From Phycomyces blakesleeanus NRRL 1555(-) (lineage: Eukaryota > Mucoromycota > Mucoromycetes > Mucorales > Phycomycetaceae), in contig NW_017265138.1 in assembly GCF_001638985.1 (NCBI RefSeq), forward strand, positions 2,223,993-2,287,992: a stretch of DNA of 64,000 nt. The letters run 5' to 3'. This document shows, piece after piece, positions 13,175 through 25,000 of this stretch (position 1 is the first letter of the stretch; each line of letters opens with the position of its first letter). A program made the position numbers and the translations under genes. The notes below the pieces were generated by a model, which was not told where the DNA came from, searched no databases, and worked only from the letters and a program-made list of their open reading frames with translations.

Positions 13175-13743
13175 AACAAAAAAAAACAAACATATTTCAG
13201 TAATATTTGTCAAATTTATTATATCTATAATCCATGATATAATTTAAACTATGTAAAATTGGAAAAGAGAACCTCTTTTCAATAATGTTTAATACTAATA
13301 ATAATGATAATAATGATAATAAACTGTATTTTAGGACAAGATACTAAAGATAGATAGAGTAAAATGTGATTAAAATTAAAGGATCAATGTGCTGATCCCA
13401 AATGACACTGAATACAAATTTACATCCTCTTTACTGTATGTATATAATATATACCATCATTATGCCGTTGTTCGGACGTTACTGATCACATTTTTTTTCA
13501 AACCTCAAACTACCTCAAAAAATTGATTTGATTTTCTCATCTTTGAATGCGAAACTCTGTATGTGGATGGGATGTATGGATGAGTGGAGATGTAGTGGGG
13601 TAATACCTGTCACGCATAGATTATGACTGGCTTAAAGTATAACTAAAAAAACCCCACCACATACACACACACACAGAATCATACACTAGTCTCTATTCAC
13701 TTTATTTATTTATTTTTTAAAAAAAGTTATTCCATTCCTCGCA
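13175..13743. promoter_or_regulatory. Intergenic region upstream of SelO
   Basis: 569 bp holding the cystinosin 3' flank (ATG/AAT-rich) and, from about 13540, a GC-richer stretch with GGATGGGATGTATGGATG and CCCCACCACATACACAC. The latter probably contains the SelO promoter. No coding exon seen. Confidence 0.5.
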
Positions 13744-16062
13744 ATGTATTTGCGTGCCTTTACAGCTCGTTCTCTAGAATCACTTCCTATACGTCCCAGT
13801 GTATTTACTCGCTCATTACCAGCCGATTCCCATACATCCTCTACCACCGAGGGATCGCATTCTGAAAGCCTTTTGAGAGTTTCTCGTCCAGTACACAATG
13901 CTGTCTTTGCTTATGTTCCTCCAGAGACCAGCCCAAATCCCAAAGTACTAGCTGTGTCCTCTTATGCAGTACAGGATCTTGAGCTTGATCCCGAAGAATC
14001 TAAAACAGAGGCATTTGCTCATGTATTTGCAGGAAATAAGATTCTAGAAGGTACCCGACCTTGGGCTCTCTGTTATGCTGGTCATCAGTTTGGGTAAATG
14101 ATTTATTTATAAAACTTTATATATGTCCAATGACTTAACTTAAAGTATAGACAATTTGCGGGTCAATTGGGAGACGGGCGTGCGATATCTTTATTTGAAA
14201 CTGTGTCTAGTAAAGGTGACAAATTTGAGCTTCAGCTGAAAGGAGCAGGCCGAACTCCTTTTTCCCGATTTGGTGACGGTCTTGCTGTTCTACGATCCAG
14301 TATTCGTGAATTTCTTGTCTCGGAGCATATGTATGCCTTGGGTGTACCTACCACACGATCTCTTGCACTGACAGCAACTGGAAAACGAGTATATAGACAA
14401 GATGCACCTCCAGGTACAAAAAACTATTTATTTATATTCGTACAAATTAAGAATACCGAAGAGGATGAGGAGGAGAGAAAATATTGTAGTAAACAACAAG
14501 TGATAAAATAATAATAATTATAATATTTTTAGAGGCAAAGCAACCTGAACGAGGAGCTACAGTTGCTCGTATGGCACCTTCTTGGCTTCGGTTTGGTAAC
14601 TTTGAAATATTCTTCTCTCGTGGCGATATGGAGAACGTCAGAAACTTGGCCGATTATGCCATTGAAAATGTACTCCCGGAAGAGAAAGGGACAGAAGAAG
14701 GCAACAAGTATGAACGCTTCTTTACACGTGTAACAAAAAGAACAGCCAAAATGGTCGCAGAATGGCAATCGATTGGTACGTATTTTATTTAATTCCTTAT
14801 AATAATACGATGTCGAGCAGCAAAAAAATAAGAAAAATATACTGATGGAAAATCATTTTCTTTAGGATTCTGTCATGGCGTTATGAATACAGGTGTGTAC
14901 GATATAGGAATGTGATTTATACGTATTATAATACTCATCAACTGTGTATATATCAGATAATATGTCAATTCTAGGTACGTTTTATTTGACCCACTTTGTT
15001 GTAGGTAGTCAACGATGTCCCCTTACTTAGATTTTCTCTTCGATAGGTCTTACTTTGGACTATGGACCATTTCAAATCCTCGATTTTTACGATCCTGAAA
15101 ATATTTGTAACCATTCTGACCACACAGGGAGTATGTATTTGCTTATCTGTTTGTGTGTCTTTGTACTTATTTATTTTGTGTGTGTATTACTGTGCTTTTA
15201 TAGTGTATTCATTTAAACGACAACCTACTGTGTGCGTATTGAACCTCTTCAAATTATCCATTCCATTATTTGAGTTGATCGGAGCAGGAGATGCAGCAGA
15301 CAGCATTGTGTATCCAATCAAGGGCAGAGATGACCTTGAATTAACCAGCAAAGAAACCCTGGATGCCTACCGGGAGGCCGGCCGGGAGAAGGTCACCAAG
15401 ATACTGACCAATGACTTTTCGGATTGGTTTATGGCCGACCTGACCGAGAAGATGAGATCCAAACTTGGATTCACGAACTCGAATAAAGATGACATGGATG
15501 ACATTGTCATTCCTCTCTTGGATTGGCTGACAGAATATGCGGTAGACTACCATAGCTTCTTCAGATCTCTGGCCGATTATCCAATCACAGATGCGGGCGA
15601 AGATCAAGACACCAAAAAGGCTTTGGAAACCCTATCGATCGTCACTCAAGATCCAGGTGTGTTGGAAGACAGCAAGTCCCAATTGAAGACCTGGCTTTCG
15701 ATCTATCGCCATAGACTTTTGGAAGAAGGACCAGAAAAATACGGTGACAAGAGAAAGAGAATGAACCGTGTAAATCCACGGTTCGTGTTGCGTAATTGGA
15801 TTGCCCAGGATGTAGTAAATGCGTTCGAAGATCTTTCGGATGAAGAAGCAAGAGGCGTTCTGGACTCTTGCTTGAAAGCCTGTGTGGATCCTTTTGAGGA
15901 TAATTATGAAGACCAACGTATTGAAAAGTGGATCAATACTGGGGTCCCAGAGGTAAAATTTTCTTCTTCTTCTTATATCTTCTTAACCCTTTGATTTGTT
16001 ATTAATATACTATTGTCTATTCGTAGTGGGGTGTGGATCTCAAGTGTTCGTGTAGCTCATAG
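13744..16062 (+). CDS. SelO/YdiU pseudokinase (protein AMPylase), Cys form
   Basis: Member of the SelO (UPF0061) family. Characterised members are mitochondrial or bacterial pseudokinases that AMPylate proteins in redox control. Eight exons: 13744-14093, 14151-14413, 14533-14775, 14866-14892, 14957-14974, 15047-15130, 15204-15952 and 16027-16062, giving 589 aa. Family blocks: [20 protein letters not shown] then [54 protein letters not shown] (the D-N metal site), [14 protein letters not shown] and CNHSDHTG. The Arg/hydroxyl-rich N-terminus fits mitochondrial import. The end is DLKCSCSS, so Cys587 stands third from the end, where vertebrate SelO carries selenocysteine. No stop readthrough is needed. 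Exons 4 and 5 are only 27 and 18 nt. Confidence 0.93.
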
Positions 16063-16199
16063 TCATATAGGCTAAATGATAAATGTATATTAAGATAAAA
16101 GAAGAAAGAGAGATTGAATATGCTATATAAACTGAAAAAGAAGAAGAACAAAAAAAAAGTATAGAAATAAATGACCAAAAAATAAATAAAATAATAAAA

Positions 16200-18015
16200 C
16201 TATATGAATGATTCATTTTCAAGCATCCATGCGTTATGATCTTCTTGAGAATCAGAATGTTGTTCTGGGTGTTTTATACGGCTAGTGACATCATTTATAA
16301 TACGCATCCCACTGTCCACAACATCATCTGTGAATGTACGGACGTTCTTTCCCATCTCAATAACCTTGCTAAAGTCAAAAAGGTCTTCAAAATCGTCTTC
16401 TGCTCCACTCTCTTCTTCCAATGTTGGGTAATGAGCTGCCATATCTGAAGGTCTTGATTTCATATGTGGTCGACCGTGTGCCTGTTTAGATTCGTCTCCT
16501 TCTCTGTCGGTGTCCTCTGATGGCGATGGACCAGCCAGCGCAGCAAAGAAGGAGGATGGAGAAAATGAATGTCCTTCTTCGCCACCTATTTGGTGCATAA
16601 AACGTGCAATTGTGGGACCAACCTCATCGAGAAGTGAACTCGATCTACGATGGAGACGAGGGCGTGGTACGGATGGCTCGGGGTCTATTGATCTAGACGT
16701 TGTGGTATCGGGCGATTTACTAAAGAAAGATGTGAGGGGATCATATGAAGGTCTAACAAAAAAATAAGGCCAAAATCACACATATGTATAAATAACAACC
16801 AGAACAACAACAATACTAAAATACACGATATTAAACCCTTTAATTACTATTATTATTATTATTTCTCTTACCTTCTTGGCTGGGTATTTTTCTGTATACT
16901 CATACTTGGTGTGACAGGATACCCTAATGGAGATGAATGGGAAATGGCTGGACTATCTTGGGGTTCATCCCAGTCTTCGTCGTCTTCTACTTTCATTATG
17001 ATATTCTTGCGGATATAAGCCAATTTTTCTGTAAGATCTTCCAATTTGTCTCCTAGTATAGAATGTGCCACAGATGACACGGTTGAGCGGTGTGTTTCTA
17101 GAGGTTCATCTTGTTTTTTTAAAGGCACTGAGATCGGCAGTGATGCTTCGGTCAGAGGAAGAGGCGGTGCCGCTTCTTTAGCGGGTGTCTCGTCAACAAG
17201 TGCCTCAATTTGGGCATTTTGTCTGGACGTGCTTAGATCGACTTGCTCAAACATCACACCAGGCAAGGGGACAACAGCTGATAATTCTCTTGCTGAACCT
17301 TTGTCGGAGAACTGCAGTTGAGCTGCAGGTGCGGCCAACGGTGAAGATGGTTCGCTGTTAAAGAGGTCTTGGTCCATTTCTGTCCAGTCTGGCTCATTAT
17401 CATACGCATGGCGGTTTGTAGATATTGGTACATCCATAAGTTCTTGTTCACCAAATACTTCTTCAGCCTACAAAAAAGAAAGATCATTATTAAAGAGTTA
17501 ATAATAGAAAAAAAGAAAATCAAGAATTTTGGATTTTTTTGGTTTTACTTTTGTTTTAGCAAAAGAATAATAATATTTGATTGTTATTATTTTATGAGAA
17601 AGGTATGGCCCCTAACCTCGACAACATTTGGTGTAGAGTCTTGCACTGTCAAACACTTGACGGAAGGTGGTTCTTGTTCCTGAGCTCCAAAGGGATTTCG
17701 GGATAAGTAACGGTTGGGCTCTGCAGAGAGTCGGTGGAAAGCATGGTCGGGTTGATCTTGTTGAGGTGGAATTATTGGAGAGTAATTGGCAATGTTAGAA
17801 GGTTTTGGATCGTCATCGGGTAGACGGATGGGAGAGTTGAATGAAGGTAGGCACGAAAAGCAACCCGAGAAGCCGAGATGACGACGGGGAGGTTCATTAT
17901 TGTCATCATCTGGTAGACGGATGGCTGATGGCAAAGACATAATGTCAACAATCAACACGTTTTCTGTGTATGTTGTTGTTGTTGCGGGGAGAGAACTAGA
18001 GACAAACGAGTGCAT
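16200..18015 (-). CDS. Unrecognised acidic, Ser/Pro-rich protein with IRLPDDD repeats
   Basis: I do not recognise this gene. Three exons, 17617-18015, 16872-17467 and 16200-16752, joined in phases 0 and 2, give 515 aa; a second in-frame Met at 17941 is an alternative start. Near the N-terminus the motif IRLPDDD occurs twice, around SGCFSCLP. It is followed by an NPFG motif, of the kind EH domains bind. The middle is disordered and acidic (EEVFGEQELMDVP, EPDWTEMDQDLFNSEPSSP). A short helical block, LGDKLEDLTEKLAYIRKN, lies in the C-terminal third of exon 2. Exon 3 holds PSYDPLTSFFSKSPD, LLDEVGPTIARFMHQIGG and FDFSKVIEMGKNVRTFTDDV. A trafficking or endocytic adaptor is possible from the NPF and acidic motifs, but this is speculation. 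It lies tail-to-tail with SelO (137 bp apart) and diverges from eL42. Confidence 0.75.
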
Positions 18016-18567
18016 TGATGACTTGTGCTACTTTCTTCAGTTCCATTTGGTTTTAACACCGCCCGAGTGCAACTCAGGCTATTTTGGCAGCAAGTTTATT
18101 CACCCTTTATTTTTATTTTTGCCTTTGTAAGGTATGTGTGTGTGTGTGTGTATGCCAAGATCATCCCATAATTATAAGCTAATTCTTGGCTCTTTTGAGC
18201 TGACTATGAGACATAAAGAAGTTGAGAAATATTGAAATAAAAAAATACTAATGAAAAACAAAACAAAACGAAACAATTTATCTTACTTCAAAAGCAAGTA
18301 TTTTTATATACACATAAATACCCTTAGTAAAATAATAATAATAAGAAATGAAATATAAAGGGGGAAAAGAAAATGCTGTCAAAGGAGTTGAGGATATGTG
18401 TATGTGTGTGTGTCTGTGTGTGCGTGTGTGTGTCTATCATGTCCGGTGAATCTACTAACCGGACAGTCACCGAGTGTGGATCGGCCCATCAATGCACGCT
18501 TCGGGGGTAAAATGGTCCTAGCCAACCGAAACTGGATCCCTCTCTTTTGGCATACTGTTGAATTACC
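18016..18567. promoter_or_regulatory. Divergent promoter region (unknown protein / eL42)
   Basis: 552 bp between divergent starts. It holds GT runs at 18131-18151 and 18402-18434, and the paired CCGGAC sites at 18441-18464. A GC-richer tract (GGATCGGCCC, CGCTTCGGGGG, GGTCCTAGCCAACCG) leads to the eL42 ATG. Confidence 0.6.
18441..18464. promoter_or_regulatory. Paired inverted GTCCGGT / ACCGGAC sites
   Basis: GTCCGGT (18441-18447) and its reverse complement ACCGGAC (18458-18464) face each other across 10 bp, about 105-127 bp upstream of the eL42 ATG. The arrangement suggests binding of a dimeric factor. The function is inferred. Confidence 0.45.
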
Positions 18568-19184
18568 ATGGTGAGTATATAGATCCATGGGATCAATCAC
18601 CAAAAAAGAAGACGCACATACATATATACACAAACACACAAACACACATATCCATCAATCCATCCATCCAAACGCACGACCTCAGACGACCGAATGGACG
18701 TTTTTTTTTGTCTTGAAAATTTATTTCTTTGTGGATGATTAGGTCAACATTCCCAAGACCAGAAACACCTTCTGCAAGGGCGGTAAGTGCAAGAAGCACA
18801 CCCCCCACAAGGTGACCCAGTACAAGGCTGGTAAGGCCTCTCTTTTCGCCCAGGGTAAGAGACGTTACGACCGTAAGCAGTCCGGTTATGGTGGTCAGAC
18901 CAAGCCCGTCTTCCACAAGAAGGTACGAAACATGCCAAATGAAACTATCAGAATGTGGATTAGTAGTAGTATCATTATCATGGGAAATTGAATTGGAATT
19001 GGGAGAAACAGGATGGCTGAGATTATTTTTTTTGTTACTTCATTAGGCCAAGACCACCAAGAAGATCGTCCTCCGTCTTGAGTGCACCGCCTGCAAGTAC
19101 AAGATGCAGTTGTCCATCAAGCGTTGCAAGCACTTCGAGTTGGGTGGTGATAAGAAGACCAAGGGTGCCGCTCTTGTCTTCTAA
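18568..19184 (+). CDS. 60S ribosomal protein eL42 (L44/L36a)
   Basis: Large-subunit ribosomal protein at the E site of the cytosolic ribosome. Three exons: 18568-18570, 18743-18922 and 19047-19184, giving 106 aa, exactly the usual length. Exon 1 is only ATG followed by GTGAGT, as in eL8 of this window. The sequence starts [20 protein letters not shown] and carries the conserved [20 protein letters not shown] and [17 protein letters not shown]. The zinc-ribbon cysteines are C12 and C17 ([10 protein letters not shown]), then ECTACKY, and finally RCKHFELGG. Residue 56 is Pro, the residue associated with cycloheximide sensitivity in yeasts. Confidence 0.97.
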
Positions 19185-20209
19185 ATGATATATATTTATT
19201 TATCATTTTCACTATTTCTTGAATAAATCCATGGAAAATACAGCCATTCGTTTCTTATGCGCGTTAATAACATGTTGTACCAGAAATTGAAGATATGTTT
19301 ATCTGTATATGTATCTGTACAAAGATCACAGTGCTTGAAATGGCGTTTTTCTGGAATAAAAAAAACAAGCCGTGAAACAAAGCTTCCAATTGTATGAATA
19401 TTTAGAAATATGTGTATTTGAATGTAGTGATGATGATTGTGGATCGAATAATCTGATAATTAGAGTGTAAATTTATGTGCAAAAATTAGTTATTGTGAAT
19501 GGTGTGAATCTGTCATATCATACCATGCATGTTTTATTTCATTTGTACAAACTATATATATAAAGGGGTGGAATTAATATTACAGGTAAGCACAGGCCAC
19601 ACTTTATCTCATACAGCATGCGCATACACACAATGCATATATTTTGAAGAAATGTGAGGTCTGTTACAGAACCTCAACTATCGAAAGTTGCACGGATGTT
19701 GTATTTGATTGGTTAAAGATTATTATTGAAACATAATCAGCTTAGTTACATGGTCTATGAATTTACATTTTTGCTTAGAATTTAACCAAAGTAGTAGATA
19801 CAAAGGATATTTCTGCTTATATTTTCTTTAGTTTATGTTTTTATGTTTTAATGGGGAACATGCACAACCCACAATACGGGAATGTCGCCGCTGTAACTCA
19901 ATTCCCGACTTCTTATTTTCTCGTATTATTTTTACACCTTGGTTTTCATATTTTATGACATCTGCAAATTTAATTTTCATGGTTTTATTATTCAAAAGGT
20001 TAATAGCACTTGGTAAACTCAAAGTAACCTACATAAAAATGCATATACTATTTGTTTAAAATGATTTAATTAATTAGTTAAAAAATCATTTAAGAAAAAC
20101 GCATACATACATACTCACTTATTCACTATCTTGGTTTGCACAATACACCAGAATGATAAAAACCTCTCTCTAAAACAACAAGTGTTTCTGCTCTAAATTT
20201 TTCTTATAT
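19185..20209. other. Intergenic region downstream of eL42
   Basis: AT-rich, no coding exon seen. The 75-codon ORF at 19835-20059 has no recognisable domain and is judged chance. The right end meets direct repeat R1. Confidence 0.5.
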
Positions 20210-21243
20210 CTTCTTCTCTATACTTTTAAAGCAAGTTTATGAATTACTCTTGCATGTACTATATACAATGGTAAATGTGCGCCCAATTAAGATAAACAAT
20301 AGGGACAAGCAAAGTGGCAAGAATCTTCTTTAAAATAGCCCAATATTTAAAAGAGATTACTCAATGACTTTTTGAAAGGTATGAAGACAGTAGTTTACTG
20401 ACTGAAATATTTTTTTCATATGAAAAGAATCTAATCGCATTGTCTAGCAACATGGAAATCTAAAGATTTTCTAATTTTTCACTTTCTCTGTTTCTTAAAT
20501 CACATCAACTAAGAAAAATGTATAATAAGTATGGAAACTTAATTTCTCTACTAAATAAAGCTTTGATTATATCAAAAACATCAGATAATTCAAAGAGTTT
20601 AGTAGCATTGAAAACCTTGGAAACTTAAGAGACTTTAAAGACTTGGAAGATTTTAGATGTTTTAAAGACTTCATAGACATCAGAGATTTTAACTAATTCA
20701 ATGATATCAGAAACATTCTTGTCATCATCATATATACATTATTATTATGCATATACTATATACAATTGCAATTGTGTCCCCAATTGAAATAAATAGTAGA
20801 GTAGTAGGTAAAGTTAAGGACCAAATGATACACTATATAGCAATTGAATTTACACAAGAGAACTTTTGGCTATCAAGACAGTTATATAAATTTGAAAGGC
20901 TTTCATAAATTTAGACAAATGGGTAGTGCAAATGGGTAGTGAATACTTAAAATTGATAACAGTATAAAAAGCACATAAGAAACTTTAGGAAGAAGTATTA
21001 TCATTAATGTTAGAAGATGAGTATATTCAAATTATTAAATAAAGAAAAAAATAAACTAAATAACAAGTGCAATTATTGCTATTTTATTTGAACCCAAAGT
21101 TTTAATTTTTGTATGAGTTATGTTTGTTTTTTGTTTTGGTATCAAGTATTTAAATAACCTTAGACAAACAGTTTTCTCTTTCTTTGAACAGTACGGTTAT
21201 TGCTTATTAAACTGTCTCAATGGGGTCAACCGCTCTACCTCGT
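20210..21243 (+). repeat. Long direct repeat R1 (left copy, ~1.0 kb)
   Basis: This segment reappears, roughly 85-90% identical by eye, at 26139-27267 in the same orientation. Shared landmarks in order: TTTAAAGCAAG, GTAAATGTGCGCCCAA, CTAGCCCAATATTTAAAAG-like text, GACTTTTTGAAAGGTATGAAG, ACTAAATAAAGCTTTGA, TTCTTGTCATCATCATATATA, GAGAACTTTTGGCTATCAAG, and an end GGTCAACCGCTCTACCTCGT. There is no long ORF. It has no clear TG...CA ends, so it is not a typical LTR. Confidence 0.8.
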
Positions 21244-21560
21244 AGAATATTAAAAAGTAATGCGAGCTATTTGCTACAAATTTTGAGCCAAGTAAAAAAT
21301 AGAGACTTTTATATTTTAAAGTTATTGAAGCTTAAATGAACAGATCGCTATGTTTGTAAACTATCGAGAAATTGTTTATGCTATATATCACATGCATGCA
21401 TATCTTGTAATCCATTGATATTCATTGGACACTTACTCATAAGGGTGCTTTTATAACAATAGTGCAAAGATATAAATATGTTTCTCTTTTATCTTAATCA
21501 CAATATTCGTCTTTAAACATGCATATATATATATGTCACATTTAGGTTACATATATTAGT
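21244..21560 (+). repeat. Segment X (copy 1), repeated at the window's right end
   Basis: Starts AGAATATTAAAAAGTAATGC and matches 63669-64000 at about 90-95% by eye. Landmarks: GAGCTATTTGCTACAAA, TGAACAGATCGCTATGTTTG, ATCTTGTAATCCATTGAT and AATATTCGTCTTTAAACATG. A frame beginning RILKSNASYLLQIL and ending LKLLKLK is open to a stop in both copies, so this may be the tail of an old coding exon. Confidence 0.8.
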
Positions 21561-21629
21561 TCATTTTGTTTCTACAAATAAACGACTAGTAACTGACACG
21601 GTGTGTATGCTTTTTTTTATTCCGCTCAG

Positions 21630-21765
21630 GCTACAAACATCCTGTAAAGAAGTACGACGCTCTTTGCAGGATTTACTTCAATCTCTTGCACAAGACATAC
21701 CCTTGTGCATTGTATCTCATCATTGTTACTGCTTTAGAAGAGCTTTACAACAAAGTAGTATAGAT
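21630..21765 (+). pseudogene. Possible coding-exon remnant
   Basis: After a splice-acceptor-like CCGCTCAG there is an open frame, roughly GYKHPVKKYDALCRIYFN followed by LLHKTYPCALYLII and VTALEELYNKVV, then a stop. Composition looks protein-like, with a hydrophobic helix, but no start, donor or recognised family. It could be chance or a fragment of a lost gene. Confidence 0.25.
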
Positions 21766-22088
21766 TGTTCTGATATAAAATATTTATCCTTATCTATCCT
21801 TATTTTATTGATCCGATCCTTTATTATTTTTGCTTATACATCTATTACATCGTCACTGACTTATAACTACTCTTTGCGATAATTATAAGCATATTTCTTG
21901 AAATATATGTCTTTTCTATATATATATACTTTACCCCATATATTTACTGTTGGATAGACCCGAGTTTTATTACAGTGATCCGTCCCTTATTTGTATATAT
22001 TACCTTCTGAATTTGTTGGCAACTCTCTTTCATGCTTTTATTTTCTTTCCACAGTCAAATAATTTCATGTTTTTAAAAGAGGATATCA

Positions 22089-25000
22089 GCCCAAAATATG
22101 AGGCAGGTGTGTCTTTCTATTATCTCATCTATTTTTCTAGGTTTTTTGGATCAATGTCTTGGCTCCGAGGATTTTGTTTTGTCCACTCTCTTAATTATGT
22201 ATTTTACAGTGGAGAGACTCATGAAGAAATACCAACGAGATCTGGGGTACGCCTAAGTTGGTTAAATGTATGTACATAATGCACTCTCACTCCTAGTGAT
22301 CATCTTTCTTTCATATAATCTGTGGGTGTTTTCTGGGAAATCTATGTTTTGCATATTGGACACAGTTAATAAAATGAGGATAATTTTTCTTGTTTTTCAA
22401 GCATTTTTTACAGGGGTAGAAACGTTTTTGACTGCGAGTGTTTATCCAATCACTTTTGGAAAAGCTGAGAGCAATCAGCCTTCTGGAATTCCTTTCCAAT
22501 TCTTTGGCTGCTCTTATTATATATATCTTCCCTTATCAAGAAGAGAGAATGTGTCACAAAGACCAAATTAACAAGCCGTTTGCTTCTTATGCTTCATAGT
22601 AGACATCCTTTATTAAATCCAAAAGAAAAGAAAAATTAAACTGGGAATAGCGACTTATATTAGCTTTATGAGTGTATGCCTATTATCTACCAACAATACT
22701 TGTATGTGTACAATATTCATCTTTATCCTATGCTATTTTGTGTGTAGAGGGTAGACTGCGCCCTGTACATCTTTATGGTTACTCCAATAATTCAAGTGTA
22801 CCCAAGCTTGAAACTCACATTATCAGTGTCTTCTGGTTTTTTTATCTTTCTCCTTTTCTAGCTATTTATTTTATTTTATTTTATTTTATTTTATTTTTAT
22901 TGGGATTAAATAGTCATTTCGAGCAATTTGCTTTCAGTCTTTTCTTTCTCTCGCTTTTTCTTTCTAAAGCTAGCATTATGACTCCTTCCGATCTACCACC
23001 CGATATTCTTACACGGATTGCTGATTATCTATCGGAGGCGGACAAGTCTTCTTGTGCCATTTCTTGCAAGGGGTGGGTGTACCCATTCCAAAAGGCTCTG
23101 TGGAAAGACATGCATGCCTATTCATTTGAAACCTTCAAAGAAACGTTCTCGATTATTAAAGCCACCCAAAATGAATCCGTATCACCCGGCGCCTGGGTTC
23201 ACAATCTATGCATATATGACTGTTTTGTGGAGGCAGACATGTCAGATATTCAAGTTATTGACATGATTAGATGCATGCCAAATTTGAAGTATCTGTGTCT
23301 AAAGAGTGTAAGCTATGAAGATTTACATCCACGTATAACAATGGAAGACATAAGGGCGATGATGGCAAAAGCCAGGGAAAATGCAAGCCTAACACTTGGA
23401 AGAAACGAAAATAAAGATATGCATTCGGGAAAATACATCCTTGAGTTTATAAATACATGTACCATGCTCCAGAAGTTAGAAATACGTGCGGATAAACCGA
23501 ATTATTACATTGCTCTTGATGTGACTGACTTTGATAGTATGCACCAAAGCTTGCAAGAACTATCTTCTTTCAAGGCCGGAATATCTCTCTGTCCCGACTT
23601 TTTGGCTACACTGGACATAATCCCAAATACGACACCGGCTTTTAGCATGACGTCCATTGATATAAATTTGAAGAAATACAAATACGAAAATGGAAATGGA
23701 AATACGAATAAATGGAATCCTTTGTGGTTATACTATTTTGGCTACAAGTATCCAAACCTGCGTTCTCTAAAGCTGAATATCTTGGGTGCACGTCATGAAT
23801 CGATAGATCCTGATCAGAGACAAAAGGTCATATCTCTTTTTCACTCCAATCCAAACGCATTAAAGCACTTAGAAACATTCAAATTTGTGGCCAACAAAAC
23901 CTTTGAGTCGTTTGACCTTATTTTATGGGAATTGCTTTATCCATTACGAGTTCCTATAAAACATTTGACGTTAAGCACAGGACAAGATCATCAGAGCAGT
24001 AACTTATATACAATGCATATCGGCAGAATTCTACAATCCTTTTCGGGAACACTCAATACTCTTTCGGTTACAGGGTTTACATATAACGATAATCACCAAA
24101 TTCCGGCACCAAAGCTATTTCCTTGCTGCCAATTTTTGACGGACCTTTGCATCTATGGCCGTGGCGGGACTTTTAATATGGATGATATATTGAACAAATG
24201 TGTGGCCCTCAAGCATCTGAAACTTCTTAGCTCAGAAATGTTTGTTAATCTAAAAACGAAAAACGGGGAACTAAAACAGCAGCATGGACTACAGACTTTG
24301 GACTTACATAGATGTTCTATAACCTCCGAAGTATTTAATCACATCTCTTTGAGGTGTAGAAGCCTGCAGCATATGAGTTTGTGCGAAGTGTGGATCACGG
24401 GATCTTTTTCTCAAAAGAACGGATGTTTGCTACTCGATATGACACATACTTTCTTAAAGACTTTGCACGTTGAAAAGGTTAAATACGGTACATCACACCA
24501 AGAGATGCAAAGGAACGAAGAAAATATTATCAGCATGACACTTCTGTCTCGATTAAACGACCCTTCGCTATCAGATGTAAAAGACGAAATAGAAAAGGTT
24601 GAGATTGGTTCAAAGTACCAAATAGCAGCACCTCAAAATATTGCTTGGATCTTCTCATACGAATTCGAGGAGATACCTTCGGTATACATAGTAGACAGAA
24701 CCGATATACTCGATGAGGAGGGAGCTGATATCGCACGAAAATACTATCAGGACTTTCAGCTCAGCAAAACTCAAACTCTAGAATCCAACAAACCATCTCA
24801 TTTTAGTTGGATAGGTGAACTTTACAAAGGGTACGGCGAATTCAGATGTGGCGATATAGAAGAGTATACCACGGACTGATATTCACCAAAACAAATCATG
24901 AGTTCTGAGTAAAATTTATATGCTGAACTCTTTTCAAAGAAGAAAGTAAAATAAAATAAACCCAAGCTTATATAGATAATAGCTTACGATTTGAATCTAA

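Noticed and set aside
18571..19046. Possible snoRNA in the eL42 introns
   Set aside because: I looked for C/D boxes because RP introns often host snoRNAs. ATGAAAC-like and CTGA words occur, but without proper boxes or a terminal stem.
19835..20059. 75-codon ORF downstream of eL42
   Set aside because: No domain, hydrophobic AT-driven composition, and an equally long overlapping frame on the other strand.
22672..22977. In-frame N-terminal extension of F-box copy 1 (102 codons)
   Set aside because: It translates a TTTTA microsatellite, and the matching region of copy 2 is not open in frame. The shared ATG gives equal 633-aa proteins.
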